A DNA stretch of 64,000 nt from DATADD01 sp046262355 (GTDB lineage: Bacteria > Actinomycetota > CADDZG01 > WHSQ01): assembly GCA_046262355.1 (NCBI GenBank), contig JBHEMX010000091.1, positions 1-64,000 of the forward strand, written 5' to 3'. Shown in pieces: positions 42,525-51,153 of the stretch. The notes below the pieces were generated by a model. The model was not told where the DNA came from. It saw nothing but the letters and a program-made list of their open reading frames with translations, and ran no database searches. Position 1 is the first letter of the stretch, and every line of letters begins with the position of its first letter. Position numbers and translations under genes: made by a program.

Positions 42525-42902
42525 TTGAGCGACGGATGCGAGATCACGCCCGAGCTCGTTCGCAAGGTCGAGGACTCCGAGCGCGAGCGCATCCGCAAGG
42601 AGATCGACGACGACGAATGGTTCATCACACAAGGACGACCCCAAGAGTCGCGTGACCCGTCGGGGATGGTTAGGAGCCCTCCGGTGCCTTCCCATCCCCG
42701 CTCGAGACGATGTGAGCCTGTCGTGCGCAGTTGCCCTGCGCCTGGCCCTCATGCTGATGTCAGCTGGAAGAGCCGACCACCTGGAACGCTCTTCGCACTG
42801 ATTCGACGGCGGGCGCCGGGTCGACACCCAGCTGCATGGCGCGAGCCACGAAGGAACCCGCGGCTGCTTCCAGCTCTCGGCCGACGCCTGCGGGTGAGAT
42901 GA
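42525..42902 (+). CDS. Doubtful ORF; first 38 codons protein-like
   Basis: TTG start with AGGAGG only two bases away. The opening residues (ITPELVRKVEDSERERIRKE, then DDDEWFITQG) look like a real acidic-helical protein. The remainder, past about 42640, is low in protein character and is partly antisense to the GntR gene. It may be a truncated small gene after glcF. No homology recognised. Confidence 0.22.
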   Translation: MSDGCEITPELVRKVEDSERERIRKEIDDDEWFITQGRPQESRDPSGMVRSPPVPSHPRSRRCEPVVRSCPAPGPHADVSWKSRPPGTLFALIRRRAPGRHPAAWREPRRNPRLLPALGRRLRVR

Positions 42903-43137
42903 CCTTTTCGACGAACGTGCCATGGCGACCGCGGGTGGTGGTGATGCCCGCCTGTTCGAGTTCTCGGTAAGCGCGCGCCACGGTTCCCCCCGCAAGCCCG
43001 AGGTCAGAAGCGAGCTGGCGGATCGCTGGGAGCCGAGTCCCCTCTCGAAGCACACCGCTGGCTGCCATCGTCGCGATCTGCGAACGGATCTGTTCGTACG
43101 GCGGTACATGCGAGTCTGGTTCGATGCGCAGGATCAC
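42760..43137 (-). CDS. GntR-family regulator, YtrA subfamily
   Basis: 125 residues. Short form: winged helix PPYEQIRSQIATMAASGVLREG, RLPAIRQLASDLGLAGGTVARAYRELEQAGI, RGRHGTFV, then a short dimerisation helix. The YtrA subfamily usually represses its own operon with a membrane protein or ABC transporter. GTG 43137 overlaps the upstream membrane-protein stop (GTGA). The operator candidate is 44017-44038. Confidence 0.9.
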   Translation of the reverse strand: MILRIEPDSHVPPYEQIRSQIATMAASGVLREGTRLPAIRQLASDLGLAGGTVARAYRELEQAGITTTRGRHGTFVEKVISPAGVGRELEAAAGSFVARAMQLGVDPAPAVESVRRAFQVVGSSS

Positions 43138-44000
43138 GCATGTGCCCCTTGCCCCGTGCGCCAGTCGTGCCACTTGTGCGGCCGAGTCACATGCATCCAC
43201 GACCACAGCGACGATACGAAGCAGACAAGAGCGATCCAGGGCAGGGTCCAGCGCAACAGCTGGATGTCGCTGACAGTCGCGCTGCCCAAGAGCTCGACCG
43301 AGACGATGAGCAGCTCGAGCGCGATCCCCGCTCCCGCCAGCGCGTGAAGGGACGCGGACCGAACAGCGTCGTCCGCCTGCACCAGGTCGCTCTCCACCAG
43401 TGGCCGTGAACGCGCCACGATGTAGCGCTGAGACAGCTCGACTCCAACCAGGATGACAAGGATCGTCGGCACCAAGATCACGGCGGGAGGCAGACCATCC
43501 AGCCCGGCGAGGCTCTCGCGCCTCGGAAGAACGGAATAGAGCGGGACGAGCACAAGGGCCACGGCCGCGCTCACGCGCAGGGCCGTGGACAACCTCGGCG
43601 GCAGGTAGCCACCAAGGTCTCGCGGGACGAGCGAGGCCGCAGGGATCTTGGCCGTTGGGCGCTTGACCGTGACCTCCGCAAGGACGGCCCCCACGAGATA
43701 GCCGGCGAGCGCGTCGAGGAGGCTGAAGTCAACCGGCCACGGGGGCGGCTCTCCGGCGAGGGCCGAGTACACCGCGGGGCCGAAGAACCCAATGAGCCCA
43801 CCTCCGACCCGCATGATCCGGGTCCGCGCGATGTACGAGCGAAGGAATGCTTCGTTTCGAGGGGTGAGCTCGACGCCCATCTCCCGGGCCCATTCCGCGG
43901 GCTCCCACCGTCGGCGGCCGAGCCAGATCGACCGCCCGATCAGCACGGCGACGACCAACATCGCCATCAACACCGCGAACTCGAAGTTGCCGAAGGTCAT
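43134..44000 (-). CDS. Multi-pass membrane protein co-transcribed with GntR regulator
   Basis: 288 residues with about six to seven hydrophobic segments, beginning FAVLMAMLVVAVLIGRSIW and including LIGFFGPAVYSALAG, LLDALAGYLVGAVLAEV, VSAAVALVLVPLYSVL and AVILVPTILVILVGVEL. Not recognised by family. GAGGGAG precedes the ATG. Its stop overlaps the GntR start, so the two form a coupled operon, controlled by the inverted repeat just upstream. Confidence 0.72.
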   Translation of the reverse strand: MTFGNFEFAVLMAMLVVAVLIGRSIWLGRRRWEPAEWAREMGVELTPRNEAFLRSYIARTRIMRVGGGLIGFFGPAVYSALAGEPPPWPVDFSLLDALAGYLVGAVLAEVTVKRPTAKIPAASLVPRDLGGYLPPRLSTALRVSAAVALVLVPLYSVLPRRESLAGLDGLPPAVILVPTILVILVGVELSQRYIVARSRPLVESDLVQADDAVRSASLHALAGAGIALELLIVSVELLGSATVSDIQLLRWTLPWIALVCFVSSLWSWMHVTRPHKWHDWRTGQGAHA

Positions 44001-44016
44001 GGCGCCGCTCCCTCGT

Positions 44017-44038
44017 TTGTATCAATGTAGCGATACAA
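44017..44038 (-). promoter_or_regulatory. Operator TTGTATC-N8-GATACAA
   Basis: Perfect 7-bp inverted repeat with an 8-base spacer, 17 bases upstream of the membrane-protein start. It is the likely binding site of the GntR/YtrA-type repressor in the same operon. Confidence 0.7.
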
Positions 44039-44159
44039 TAGGTCGTCCGGCGGCGGTCCGTCAACCCCTGGTTCGTTCCCATCCTCAACACCTCGAGTCG
44101 GAAACGCGCGCCGACATCGACTCGTGGGCGCGAGGGCTCTTGTGAGGACCCCTCAAGAG

Positions 44160-44233
44160 TCGGGAAGGCGGGATTTGAACCCGCGACCTCTGCGTCCCGA
44201 ACGCAGCGCGCTGCCAAACTGCGCCACTTCCCG
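44160..44233 (-). tRNA. tRNA-Pro (CGG)
   Basis: Read on the minus strand: acceptor CGGGAAG pairs with CTTCCCG, the D arm is GCGCAGTTTGGCAGCGC, the anticodon loop TTCGGGA (CGG), the T arm GCGGGTTCAAATCCCGC, and the discriminator A. CCA is not encoded. Confidence 0.94.
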
Positions 44234-44288
44234 TTACTCAAGCATCCCACAGCCACCACAGGACGGGCGCGCCGGGCGCTGCTAGCGT

Positions 44289-44323
44289 GTACCGGAGCGC
44301 TCGCATGGCGAGCGCTCCGGTAC
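44289..44323. repeat. Perfect 16-bp inverted repeat with 3-base loop
   Basis: GTACCGGAGCGCTCGC and its exact complement flank ATG. It lies between tRNA-Pro and pstS, 16 bases before the PHO box. No T-run on either side. It could be a cruciform, a protein-binding palindrome or a strong RNA hairpin if transcribed. Confidence 0.65.
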
Positions 44324-44339
44324 GGAGAGCGATGACCTT

Positions 44340-44372
44340 GTTCAAACGGCGTTCATGAACCGTCCCCAAGCC
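44340..44372 (+). promoter_or_regulatory. PHO box (PhoP/RegX3-type) upstream of pstS
   Basis: Three adjacent 11-base units: GTTCAAACGGC, GTTCATGAACC and GTCCCCAAGCC. The first two begin with the GTTCA core of actinobacterial PHO boxes (consensus unit close to GTTCACCCGGC). It is 102 bases from pstS. The likely regulator is the RegX3-type protein encoded at 49124-49804. Confidence 0.65.
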
Positions 44373-44473
44373 TGCCATCTGGCATTGCTACCTTGCCACC
44401 AGGTTGGGGTTTCGAGTGGCGAGACCTGCGGATCCGCACAGGCGGATCAAACGACTCAGGAGGAACCCAAGGC

Positions 44474-45517
44474 ATGATGAAGGTTGATGGCAAGGGGCCG
44501 AGGCTGGCGCTCGCCGGCGTAGCCCTTGCGCTGGTGGCCGCCGCGTGCGGCGGCAACAGCTCGGCGGGCGGGGGGTCCGGTGACGGCGTCTCGGGCGAGA
44601 TCGTCGTGTCGGGCTCGTCGACGGTGGAGCCGATCTCCTCTCTCGTTGCTGAGAAGTTCCAGACCGCTAACCCCGACGTCTCGATCTCGGTCGACGGGCC
44701 GGGGACGAGCGATGGGTTCGAGCTCTTCTGCAACGGCGAGACGGACATCTCCGACGCATCTCGTGCGATCGAGCAGGAAGAGGTCGACGCCTGCAAAGCA
44801 AACGGCATCGAGTTCGTCGAGCTGAAGATCGCGATCGACGGCCTCTCGGTGATCACGTCGCATGAGAACAACGAGGTCCAGTGCCTCGACTTCAAGGACC
44901 TCTATGCGCTTCTCGGGCCGGAGTCCGAGGGCTTCGAGAACTGGTCGGACGCGAACGAGCTTGCGCAGAAGATCGACGCTCCGAACGCTCCCTATCCCAA
45001 CGCTCCACTCGAGGTCACGGCGCCCGGCGAGGAGTCCGGAACCTTCGACTCCTTCGTCGAGATCGTCCTCGAAGGTACCGCCGAGGAGAGAGGTGTGCCG
45101 GAGGACGATTGGGCGCCACGGCCCGATTACCAAGCATCGGCGAACGACAACGTGATCATCGAAGGGATCTCCGGATCACCTACGTCGCTCGGCTGGGTCG
45201 GCTATGCCTTCTTCATCCAGAACGAGGAGACCGTGAAGGCACTTGCGATTTCCGAGGGCGGCGGCGAGTGCATCGAACCCACGCCGGAGACGATCTCGAG
45301 CGGCGATTACCCCATCGCTCGTGATCTCTTCATCTACGTCAAGAAGGATGCCGCCGACAACAACGACGCGGTCGCTTCCTACGTCGACTTCTATCTCAGC
45401 GAGGAGGGGCTGGCCTCCGTGTCCGAGGTTGGCTACGTCGACCTTGCCGAAGAGGACGTCCAGACCACGGTGGACGTGTGGGAGGCGAAGGAGACCGGCA
45501 CGCGAGAGGCGGAGTAG
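44474..45517 (+). CDS. pstS: Phosphate-binding lipoprotein PstS
   Basis: 347 residues. Signal peptide with lipobox (LALVAAACGG). The mature protein has the PstS/PBP-like domain: EIVVSGSSTVEPISSLVAEKF, DGPGTSDGFELFCNGETDISDASR and EESGTFDSFVEIVLEG, where the Ser, Thr, Asp and Arg residues bind phosphate. It delivers phosphate to PstC/PstA. GGAGGA precedes the ATG pair (44474 and 44477). The PHO box upstream points to induction by low phosphate. Confidence 0.94.
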   Translation: MMKVDGKGPRLALAGVALALVAAACGGNSSAGGGSGDGVSGEIVVSGSSTVEPISSLVAEKFQTANPDVSISVDGPGTSDGFELFCNGETDISDASRAIEQEEVDACKANGIEFVELKIAIDGLSVITSHENNEVQCLDFKDLYALLGPESEGFENWSDANELAQKIDAPNAPYPNAPLEVTAPGEESGTFDSFVEIVLEGTAEERGVPEDDWAPRPDYQASANDNVIIEGISGSPTSLGWVGYAFFIQNEETVKALAISEGGGECIEPTPETISSGDYPIARDLFIYVKKDAADNNDAVASYVDFYLSEEGLASVSEVGYVDLAEEDVQTTVDVWEAKETGTREAE

Positions 45518-45538
45518 CGAGGCGGAGTAGCGAGGCGG
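45506..45538 (+). repeat. 13-bp tandem repeat over the pstS stop codon
   Basis: GAGGCGGAGTAGC occurs twice in tandem (45506-45518, 45519-45531) followed by a partial third unit. Each full unit carries the in-frame-like GAG TAG, so the stop codon has been duplicated by slippage. No protein change results. Confidence 0.7.
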
Positions 45539-45577
45539 TCTCGAGAACGCGAACTCATGATCCCGAGGTCGACAGCC

Positions 45578-45611
45578 GCAAGGGAGCCGGGGCCGAACCC
45601 GGCTCCCTTGC
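45578..45611 (+). terminator. Strong hairpin between pstS and pstC (attenuator)
   Basis: CAAGGGAGCCGGG and its exact complement (13 bp, plus one extra G-C pair) around a 6-base loop GCCGAA. It lies 61 bases after pstS and 30 before pstC. Such hairpins are common here and let PstS be made in excess over the permease by stopping or stabilising part of the transcripts. No T-run follows, so it may act mainly to stabilise the pstS 3' end. Confidence 0.6.
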
Positions 45612-45640
45612 CGCTCCCAGAGTGAAGGACCGAAGATGAC

Positions 45641-46573
45641 ATGGCACAAGCTGTAGGCAGCAGCGGCGGCGTCGACCTGTCGGGCGATCCGAGGCGGCTC
45701 CGCAAGGAGCGTCTGATCCGGCAGCTCTTCTTTGCCGCTGCCGCTGCGTCGATCCTCATCAGCGTCCTCATCATCGGCTCGCTATTGGGCGAGGCCATCA
45801 GGTTCCTGCGCATCGTCGATCTCACGACGTTGCTCGACGATGGCTGGTTCCCTCGTCGCAACAGATTCGACATCCGGACGATCGTGGCGGGGACCTTCCT
45901 CATCGCGGGCATCGGCATGGTCGTCGCCGTTCCGGTCGGGCTTGGTGCGGCCGTCTATCTGTCCGAGTATGCGAAGCCGAGGGCACGACGGCTCCTCAAG
46001 CCCATCCTCGAGGTCCTCGCGGGCATCCCCAGTGTCGTTCTTGGTTTCTTCGCGCTGACGTGGATCAGCCCCAACGTGATCGGGATCCTCTGCAGTCGGT
46101 CGACCACTTTCAACATGGGAGCCGCGGGCGTTGCGGTCGGCGTCTTGATCACCCCACTGCTGGCGTCGATCGCGGAGGATGCGATGAGGGCGGTTCCCTC
46201 ATCTCTGCGCGAGGCGTCGTATGGACTCGGAGCACGCAAGCGGACCGTAACGGCCACGGTCGTCATCCCGGCCGCCGTATCCGGGATCATGGCGGCCTTC
46301 ATCGTCGCCTTCTCCCGGGCGATCGGAGAAACGATGATCGTCGCGATCGCGTCCGGAGCGACGGGAGGATCGCTCTTCTCGCTCGACCCTTGTGGACCGG
46401 GCCAAACCATGACCGCTGCGATGACGGCTCTTGCGGTCGGCAGTGATCAGGTACGCGGCGCGGATGCTGCTTTCCCGAGCCTCTTCTTCGTCGGCCTTCT
46501 CTTGTTCCTGATGACCCTCGTGCTGAACGTCATCAGTGAGCGCTTCGTCAGGAAAGTGAGGCAGAAGTACTGA
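45641..46573 (+). CDS. pstC: Phosphate ABC transporter permease PstC
   Basis: 310 residues, six helices. The permease motif region EDAMRAVPSSLREASYGLGA and FSRAIGETMIVAIASG match PstC. It forms the channel with PstA. Stop overlaps pstA start (TGATG). Confidence 0.93.
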   Translation: MAQAVGSSGGVDLSGDPRRLRKERLIRQLFFAAAAASILISVLIIGSLLGEAIRFLRIVDLTTLLDDGWFPRRNRFDIRTIVAGTFLIAGIGMVVAVPVGLGAAVYLSEYAKPRARRLLKPILEVLAGIPSVVLGFFALTWISPNVIGILCSRSTTFNMGAAGVAVGVLITPLLASIAEDAMRAVPSSLREASYGLGARKRTVTATVVIPAAVSGIMAAFIVAFSRAIGETMIVAIASGATGGSLFSLDPCGPGQTMTAAMTALAVGSDQVRGADAAFPSLFFVGLLLFLMTLVLNVISERFVRKVRQKY

Positions 46574-47505
46574 TGGCCGTCCACACCAGCATGCCCAGCA
46601 CCACCGACATCGTTCTCCAGGATCTGAAGGGTCGAAGGCTCGATTGGAAGGGGATCGTCTTTCAGGCAATGCTGCTCTTCTCACTTCTGATCTCGCTTGG
46701 CGTTCTCCTCGTTCTCCTCGTCGACGTCGTCGCCGGCGGGCTCGTGGTGTTCACCGACAGGGGGTTCGAGTTCCTGCGAGCGAACGTGTCGACGTTGCCG
46801 GACCTGTCGGGCGTGGCGCAAGGGATCTCGGGGTCGCTGCTGCTGATGCTGTTCGTCGTGACGGTCGCATTTCCGCTCGGCATCGGGGCCGCCGTGTATC
46901 TCGAGGAGTACGCGAAGGACACGCGCTTCAATCGTTTCATAAGCGTCAACATCCGCAACCTGGCCGGCGTGCCGTCGGTCGTCTACGGACTGCTGGGGCT
47001 GGCGATATTCGTCAAGCTACTGGTGGGTTTCACCGGTGGACGAAGCGTGATCTCGGCTGGGCTGACGCTCGCGATCGTCGTTCTGCCGATCGTGATCATC
47101 ACGTCTGCCGAGGCGTTGCGCGCGGTGCCCGACAGCATCCGCGAGGCGGGCTACGGGGTCGGAGCCACACGATGGGAGGTTATCCGGAGCCATGTGCTGC
47201 CGTCGGCTGCGCCGGGCATCCTGACCGGCACCGTGCTATCTCTCTCGCGTGCCCTGGGTGAGACGGCACCGCTTCTCATGGTTGGAGCCGTTAGTGGGTT
47301 CTTCGTCTCCTCCGCGGACAACTTCCTCGAGACACTCCGCAACCAGTTCCAATCTCTCCCCACGATCATCTTCAACTGGGCCCGACTGCCCGACTCTGAT
47401 TTCCGAGCTCTGACTTCTGCAGCCATCGTGGTTCTGCTGCTGCTGACGTTGACTGCGAACGCGGCAGCGATCATCCTTCGGAATAGGTACGAGAGGAAGT
47501 GGTGA
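46573..47505 (+). CDS. pstA: Phosphate ABC transporter permease PstA
   Basis: 310 residues, six helices; motifs AVYLEEYAKDTRFNRFI, AEALRAVPDSIREAGYGVGA and LSRALGETAPLLMVGA. It pairs with PstC. One base separates its stop from the pstB start region, so translation is coupled. Confidence 0.93.
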   Translation: MAVHTSMPSTTDIVLQDLKGRRLDWKGIVFQAMLLFSLLISLGVLLVLLVDVVAGGLVVFTDRGFEFLRANVSTLPDLSGVAQGISGSLLLMLFVVTVAFPLGIGAAVYLEEYAKDTRFNRFISVNIRNLAGVPSVVYGLLGLAIFVKLLVGFTGGRSVISAGLTLAIVVLPIVIITSAEALRAVPDSIREAGYGVGATRWEVIRSHVLPSAAPGILTGTVLSLSRALGETAPLLMVGAVSGFFVSSADNFLETLRNQFQSLPTIIFNWARLPDSDFRALTSAAIVVLLLLTLTANAAAIILRNRYERKW

Positions 47506-47506
47506 C

Positions 47507-48382
47507 ATGGTGAGGAGTGGAGCCGGAGCCGTGGAAGACCGATCTCAGGAGGGAATGAGGCGTCTTTCCGTAGAGCGTGGGTCTGAGCAAGGGTTTCAGC
47601 AACGTGAGACGGTCTTCGAGCTCGACGAGCTCTCGGTCTTCTACGGGGGGTTCAGAGCCGTCCGAGGAGTGTCCCTGTCCGTCTTTCGCAACCAGATAAC
47701 TGCCCTTATCGGGCCGTCGGGATGTGGCAAGACGACGGTGCTGCGCTGCCTGAACCGGATGAATGATCTCATAGAGACCGCCCGAGTCGAGGGAAGGGTC
47801 TTGTATCACGGCGTGGACCTCTACGAGCCGAAGGTCGATCCCGTCGAGGTCCGCCGGCGCATCGGCATGGTGTTTCAGAAGCCGAATCCCTTCCCGAAGT
47901 CAATCTACGACAACGTCGCTTTCGGCCCGAAGATCTCCGGATTCAAGGGCAACATGGATGACGTCGTCGAGCAGTCGCTGCAGAAGGCCGCGTTGTGGGA
48001 TGAGGCCAAGGATCGGCTCAAGGAGTCGGCGATGGGTCTGTCCGGCGGCCAGCAGCAGCGGCTCTGCATAGCGCGCTGCATCGCCGTCGAACCCGACGTG
48101 ATCTTGATGGACGAGCCATGCTCCGCGTTGGACCCGATCGCCACCGGTCGCATCGAAGACCTCATGCAGGACATCAAGGACGACTACTCGATCGTGATCG
48201 TCACTCACAACATGCAGCAGGCGGCGCGCGTGAGCGACATGACCGCCTTCTTCACGGCCGAGCTCAATGAAGAACAGGATCGCAGGACGGGACTCCTCGT
48301 GGAGTACGACAAGACCGAGCACATCTTCACAAACCCGGCCGATCAGAGGACTGAGAACTACGTCACCGGACGCTTCGGCTAA
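47507..48382 (+). CDS. pstB: Phosphate ABC transporter ATPase PstB
   Basis: 291 residues. Walker A IGPSGCGKTTVLR, Q-loop FQKPNPFPKSIYDNVAFGP, signature LSGGQQQRLCIAR, Walker B VILMDEPCSALDP and the switch His in VIVTHNMQQA. The N-terminal 35 residues before FELDELSVFYGGFRAV are not conserved, so the true start could be the ATG at 47555. It powers Pst uptake and is thought to signal phosphate status through PhoU. Confidence 0.94.
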   Translation: MVRSGAGAVEDRSQEGMRRLSVERGSEQGFQQRETVFELDELSVFYGGFRAVRGVSLSVFRNQITALIGPSGCGKTTVLRCLNRMNDLIETARVEGRVLYHGVDLYEPKVDPVEVRRRIGMVFQKPNPFPKSIYDNVAFGPKISGFKGNMDDVVEQSLQKAALWDEAKDRLKESAMGLSGGQQQRLCIARCIAVEPDVILMDEPCSALDPIATGRIEDLMQDIKDDYSIVIVTHNMQQAARVSDMTAFFTAELNEEQDRRTGLLVEYDKTEHIFTNPADQRTENYVTGRFG

Positions 48383-48413
48383 TCAACAAGAGCGCTTCGC
48401 GCGCTCGACATTC

Positions 48414-49061
48414 GTGTTCGACCTCGAGCAGCTCAAGCTGCAGGTCGAGGTCATGGCGCTTAAGGTCGACGAAACACTGCACCGCTCGACGCAGGTGTTG
48501 TTGACGGGCGACCTCGAGCTGGCCGATCAGGTGATAACAGGTGACGACGAGATCGATGCCATCTTCGTGTCGCTGACCGAGCGGTGCTACGACTTGTTGT
48601 GCAGACAGAGCCCGGTGGCGTCGGATCTCCGTCTCGTCGTATCCGTGCTGCGCATCATCAGCGACCTCGAACGCACCGGCGACCTCTGTCTCCGCATCGT
48701 GAGGCTGGCTCCCGACCACACTCTCCTCTCGTCCGACGAAGAGACCTTCGGGATCCTGAGAGAGATGGCTCACGAGGCCACGAGCCTGTTCCGGATCGCC
48801 TTCCGGGCGTAGTCGGCACAGGACCTCAGGCTCGCCCACTCGCTCGAGCAGCGCGACGACGCCATGGACTGCCACAACTCACAACTCATGACCGCGATCC
48901 TCGCCTTGGAGGGCCCCGACGCCGTCGCCCAGGCCGTCAAGACGTTGCTGGCCGGGCGCGCCCTGGAGCGCATCGCCGATCACTCGGTCATGGTAGGAGA
49001 GAGACTTCGTTACATGCTCACGGGTGACATCCAGTCACTCTCGAAGGAGATCGGACCTTGA
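48414..49061 (+). pseudogene. phoU: PhoU-like protein interrupted by an in-frame amber codon
   Basis: Both halves are in one frame. Part one: FDLEQLKLQVEVMALKVDETL, DDEIDAIFVSLTERCYDLL, SPVASDLRLVVSVLRIISDLERTGDL, ending in MAHEATSLFRIAFRA. A TAG at 48810-48812 follows. Part two continues SAQDLRLAHSLEQRDDAMD and AGRALERIADHSVMVGERLRYMLTG to a stop at 49061. Alignment with PhoU runs through the TAG without loss, so one substitution (for example TGG to TAG) broke it. Start GTG at 48414 has no good Shine-Dalgarno and may be coupled to pstB. A second, intact phoU is at 51166. Confidence 0.88.
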
Positions 49062-49123
49062 AGAGGAGCCGGCCGGGGTGAAGTACCGGCCGCTGGGAAG
49101 GGCTTCGAAGCGGCGGGCGTTCC

Positions 49124-49804
49124 CTAAGGCATGAACTTGTAGCCGAGGCCTCTGATCGTCAGCAGGTGGGCCGGGGTATGGGGGTCTTCCTCACACTTGG
49201 CACGGAGACGCTTGATGTGGACGTCGAGAGTGCGCGTGTCACCGTAGTAATCCGATCCCCATACCCGCTCGATGAGCGTGTCGCGCGTCAGCACCCTGCC
49301 CGCGTTCTCCATCAGTAGCTCCAGGAGCTCAAATTCCTTTCGTGGAAGGTGTACCTGATCTCCCTTCACCGTTACCTCGAAGCGATCGGGATCCAGCCGG
49401 ATCTCGCCGCCCTCCAACACGGCGCCGTCCGTCGTCGGCTCGCCCGCGCTGCGGCGCAACACCGCCTTCATGCGCGCCAGCAGCTCTCTCGTGCTGAACG
49501 GCTTCGTGATGTAGTCGTCGGCCCCAAGCTCCAGCCCGAGGACCTTGTCCAGCTCGGTGTCGCGCGCGGTGAGCATGATTATCGGGACGTTCGATGAGCG
49601 CCGGATCTCTTTGCAGATGTCCTCGCCGGGCATGCCGGGGAGCATGAGATCGAGCAGCACGAGGTCGGCTCCCGACGTCTTGAACGAACCGAGGCCCTCA
49701 GAACCGTCGGTGGCGCGAGCGACCTGGTAGCCCTCGCGCTGCAACTGATACTCGATCGCCTCACCGAGGCCCTCTTCGTCCTCGATCAGCAGCACCTTCG
49801 GCAC
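49124..49804 (-). CDS. regX3: RegX3/PhoB-type response regulator
   Basis: 226 residues. OmpR family: receiver (KVLLIEDEEGLGEAIEYQL, Asp in LVLLDLMLPG, MLTARDTELDKVLGLELGADD, YITKPFSTRELLARM) and winged helix (LEGGEIRLDPDRFEVTV, PRKEFELLELLMENAG, GDTRTLDVHIKRLRAK, LLTIRGLGYKF). Sequence and partner fit RegX3/PhoB, the activator of the phosphate regulon. The GTG start overlaps the senX3 stop by one base (TAGTG). Confidence 0.9.
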   Translation of the reverse strand: MPKVLLIEDEEGLGEAIEYQLQREGYQVARATDGSEGLGSFKTSGADLVLLDLMLPGMPGEDICKEIRRSSNVPIIMLTARDTELDKVLGLELGADDYITKPFSTRELLARMKAVLRRSAGEPTTDGAVLEGGEIRLDPDRFEVTVKGDQVHLPRKEFELLELLMENAGRVLTRDTLIERVWGSDYYGDTRTLDVHIKRLRAKCEEDPHTPAHLLTIRGLGYKFMP

Positions 49805-51027
49805 TACCTTCCTCCGGTTCCTCTGACGGGCTGTTTTTCGGACCTTCGGTTCCCGCCGCCGGTCGCTTGGGCGCCGCCGGCCGACGCCGACAGCGCCGGA
49901 AGGCGCGCCGTGAAGGTCGAGCCCTCACCCAGCTCGCTGTGGAGGCCGACGTGTCCACCATGCAGCTCGGCCACGTGCTTGACGATCGAGAGCCCCAGCC
50001 CGGTGCCTCCCCGCTCGCGCGAGCGGTCCTTGTCGGCGCGGTAGAAGCGCTCGAACACCCGCGCCTGGGCTTGAAGTGGGATGCCGATGCCGTCGTCGGC
50101 GACGCGCATGACGATGTCGTTGCCCTCTGGGAACACGTCGACCCACACCGACCCGCCCTCGCGTGTGTACCTGATGGCGTTGTCGACGAGGTTGCGGACG
50201 AGCAGGCCGAGTTGCTGATCGTCGCCACGGACCCACACGTCCGAGGCGATCTGAGCGGTGACGTTGAGCTTCTTGGCGTGCGCCGCGGGCTGGGCTTCTT
50301 GCAGGATCTGTCTCGTCACGTTCCCAAGGTCGATCGACGTGTCCGAGATCTTCGAGGGGTCTTCGAGTCGAGAGAGATCGAGCAGGTCCGCGATCAGCCG
50401 CCCCAGCCGCTCGGCCTCGGCCACGAGCCGCGTCGCGAAGCGTTCGGCCGTTCGAGGATCGTCGGAGGCGGCGTGGCGGATGGCCTCGGCCAGGGCCTGC
50501 ATGCTGGCGACGGGACTCTTCATCTCGTGGGATGCGTTGGCGACGAACTGACGCCGGATCTGGTGGGTCCTGAGCTCGTCGGTGACGTCTTGCAGGACCA
50601 CGATCACACCGCCCTGGCCCTGGAGCGAAGTCGCTCGCACCCTCAGGCGCTTGCGTTCGGGCCAGATGCTCACGACGTCTTCGGCGGTCGTGTCCTCGAC
50701 CAGCGCTCGGCGCGCCACGGACAGAACGCCCTCGGAGGTGGGCCGAGGCGGAAGCGACTCCCCTCGTACACCCAGCATCCGGCGCGCCGCCCGGTTCGCG
50801 ATGATCGGGAGCAACACCTCGCTGAACACGAGGACGCCCTCCTCCATGCGTTCGAGGATCTCCTCGGTGCGCGCGTTCTCGCGCTCGAGCTGGGCGATCC
50901 GCTCGCGCAGGCCGGCGATGAGACCCGGGGCATCGGTCGACGGGACCGTGGCCCGCCGGATCCGTGACCACAGCGACGCGACGGCGACGAGGAGTCCGAC
51001 TACGAGGGCGAGGAGCGCTTCGGTCAT
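49804..51027 (-). CDS. senX3: SenX3/PhoR-type sensor histidine kinase
   Basis: 407 residues from the ATG at 51027. One N-terminal helix (LLALVVGLLVAVASLW), a coiled coil (GLRERIAQLERENARTEEIL), PAS domain, HisKA with FVANASHEMKSPVASMQ, and ATPase with DNAIRYTREGGSVWVDV and GGTGLGLSIVKHVAELHGGH. Acts with the RegX3-type regulator in phosphate sensing. Its sensing may depend on PhoU and Pst, since it has little extracytoplasmic region. Divergent from the intact phoU. Confidence 0.9.
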   Translation of the reverse strand: MTEALLALVVGLLVAVASLWSRIRRATVPSTDAPGLIAGLRERIAQLERENARTEEILERMEEGVLVFSEVLLPIIANRAARRMLGVRGESLPPRPTSEGVLSVARRALVEDTTAEDVVSIWPERKRLRVRATSLQGQGGVIVVLQDVTDELRTHQIRRQFVANASHEMKSPVASMQALAEAIRHAASDDPRTAERFATRLVAEAERLGRLIADLLDLSRLEDPSKISDTSIDLGNVTRQILQEAQPAAHAKKLNVTAQIASDVWVRGDDQQLGLLVRNLVDNAIRYTREGGSVWVDVFPEGNDIVMRVADDGIGIPLQAQARVFERFYRADKDRSRERGGTGLGLSIVKHVAELHGGHVGLHSELGEGSTFTARLPALSASAGGAQATGGGNRRSEKQPVRGTGGR

Positions 51028-51153
51028 GTTGAGTTCATCTCTCGCCGTGAAGTCTATTCGGCCGCGGGCTGTCTCGACCATGGCGGAGAGGGCCGAGAGC
51101 CCCGAGTTCCTGAAGAGTTCGCGCCACGTTCAGGTTGTGTGTCCATTGTCGCT

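Noticed and set aside
48810..48812. Amber codon in phoU as a site for pyrrolysine or programmed read-through
   Set aside because: No supporting element downstream and no reason for a special residue in PhoU; a nonsense mutation is simpler.
49867..50967. 366-codon plus-strand frame opposite senX3
   Set aside because: Antisense shadow; the kinase motifs are all on the minus strand.
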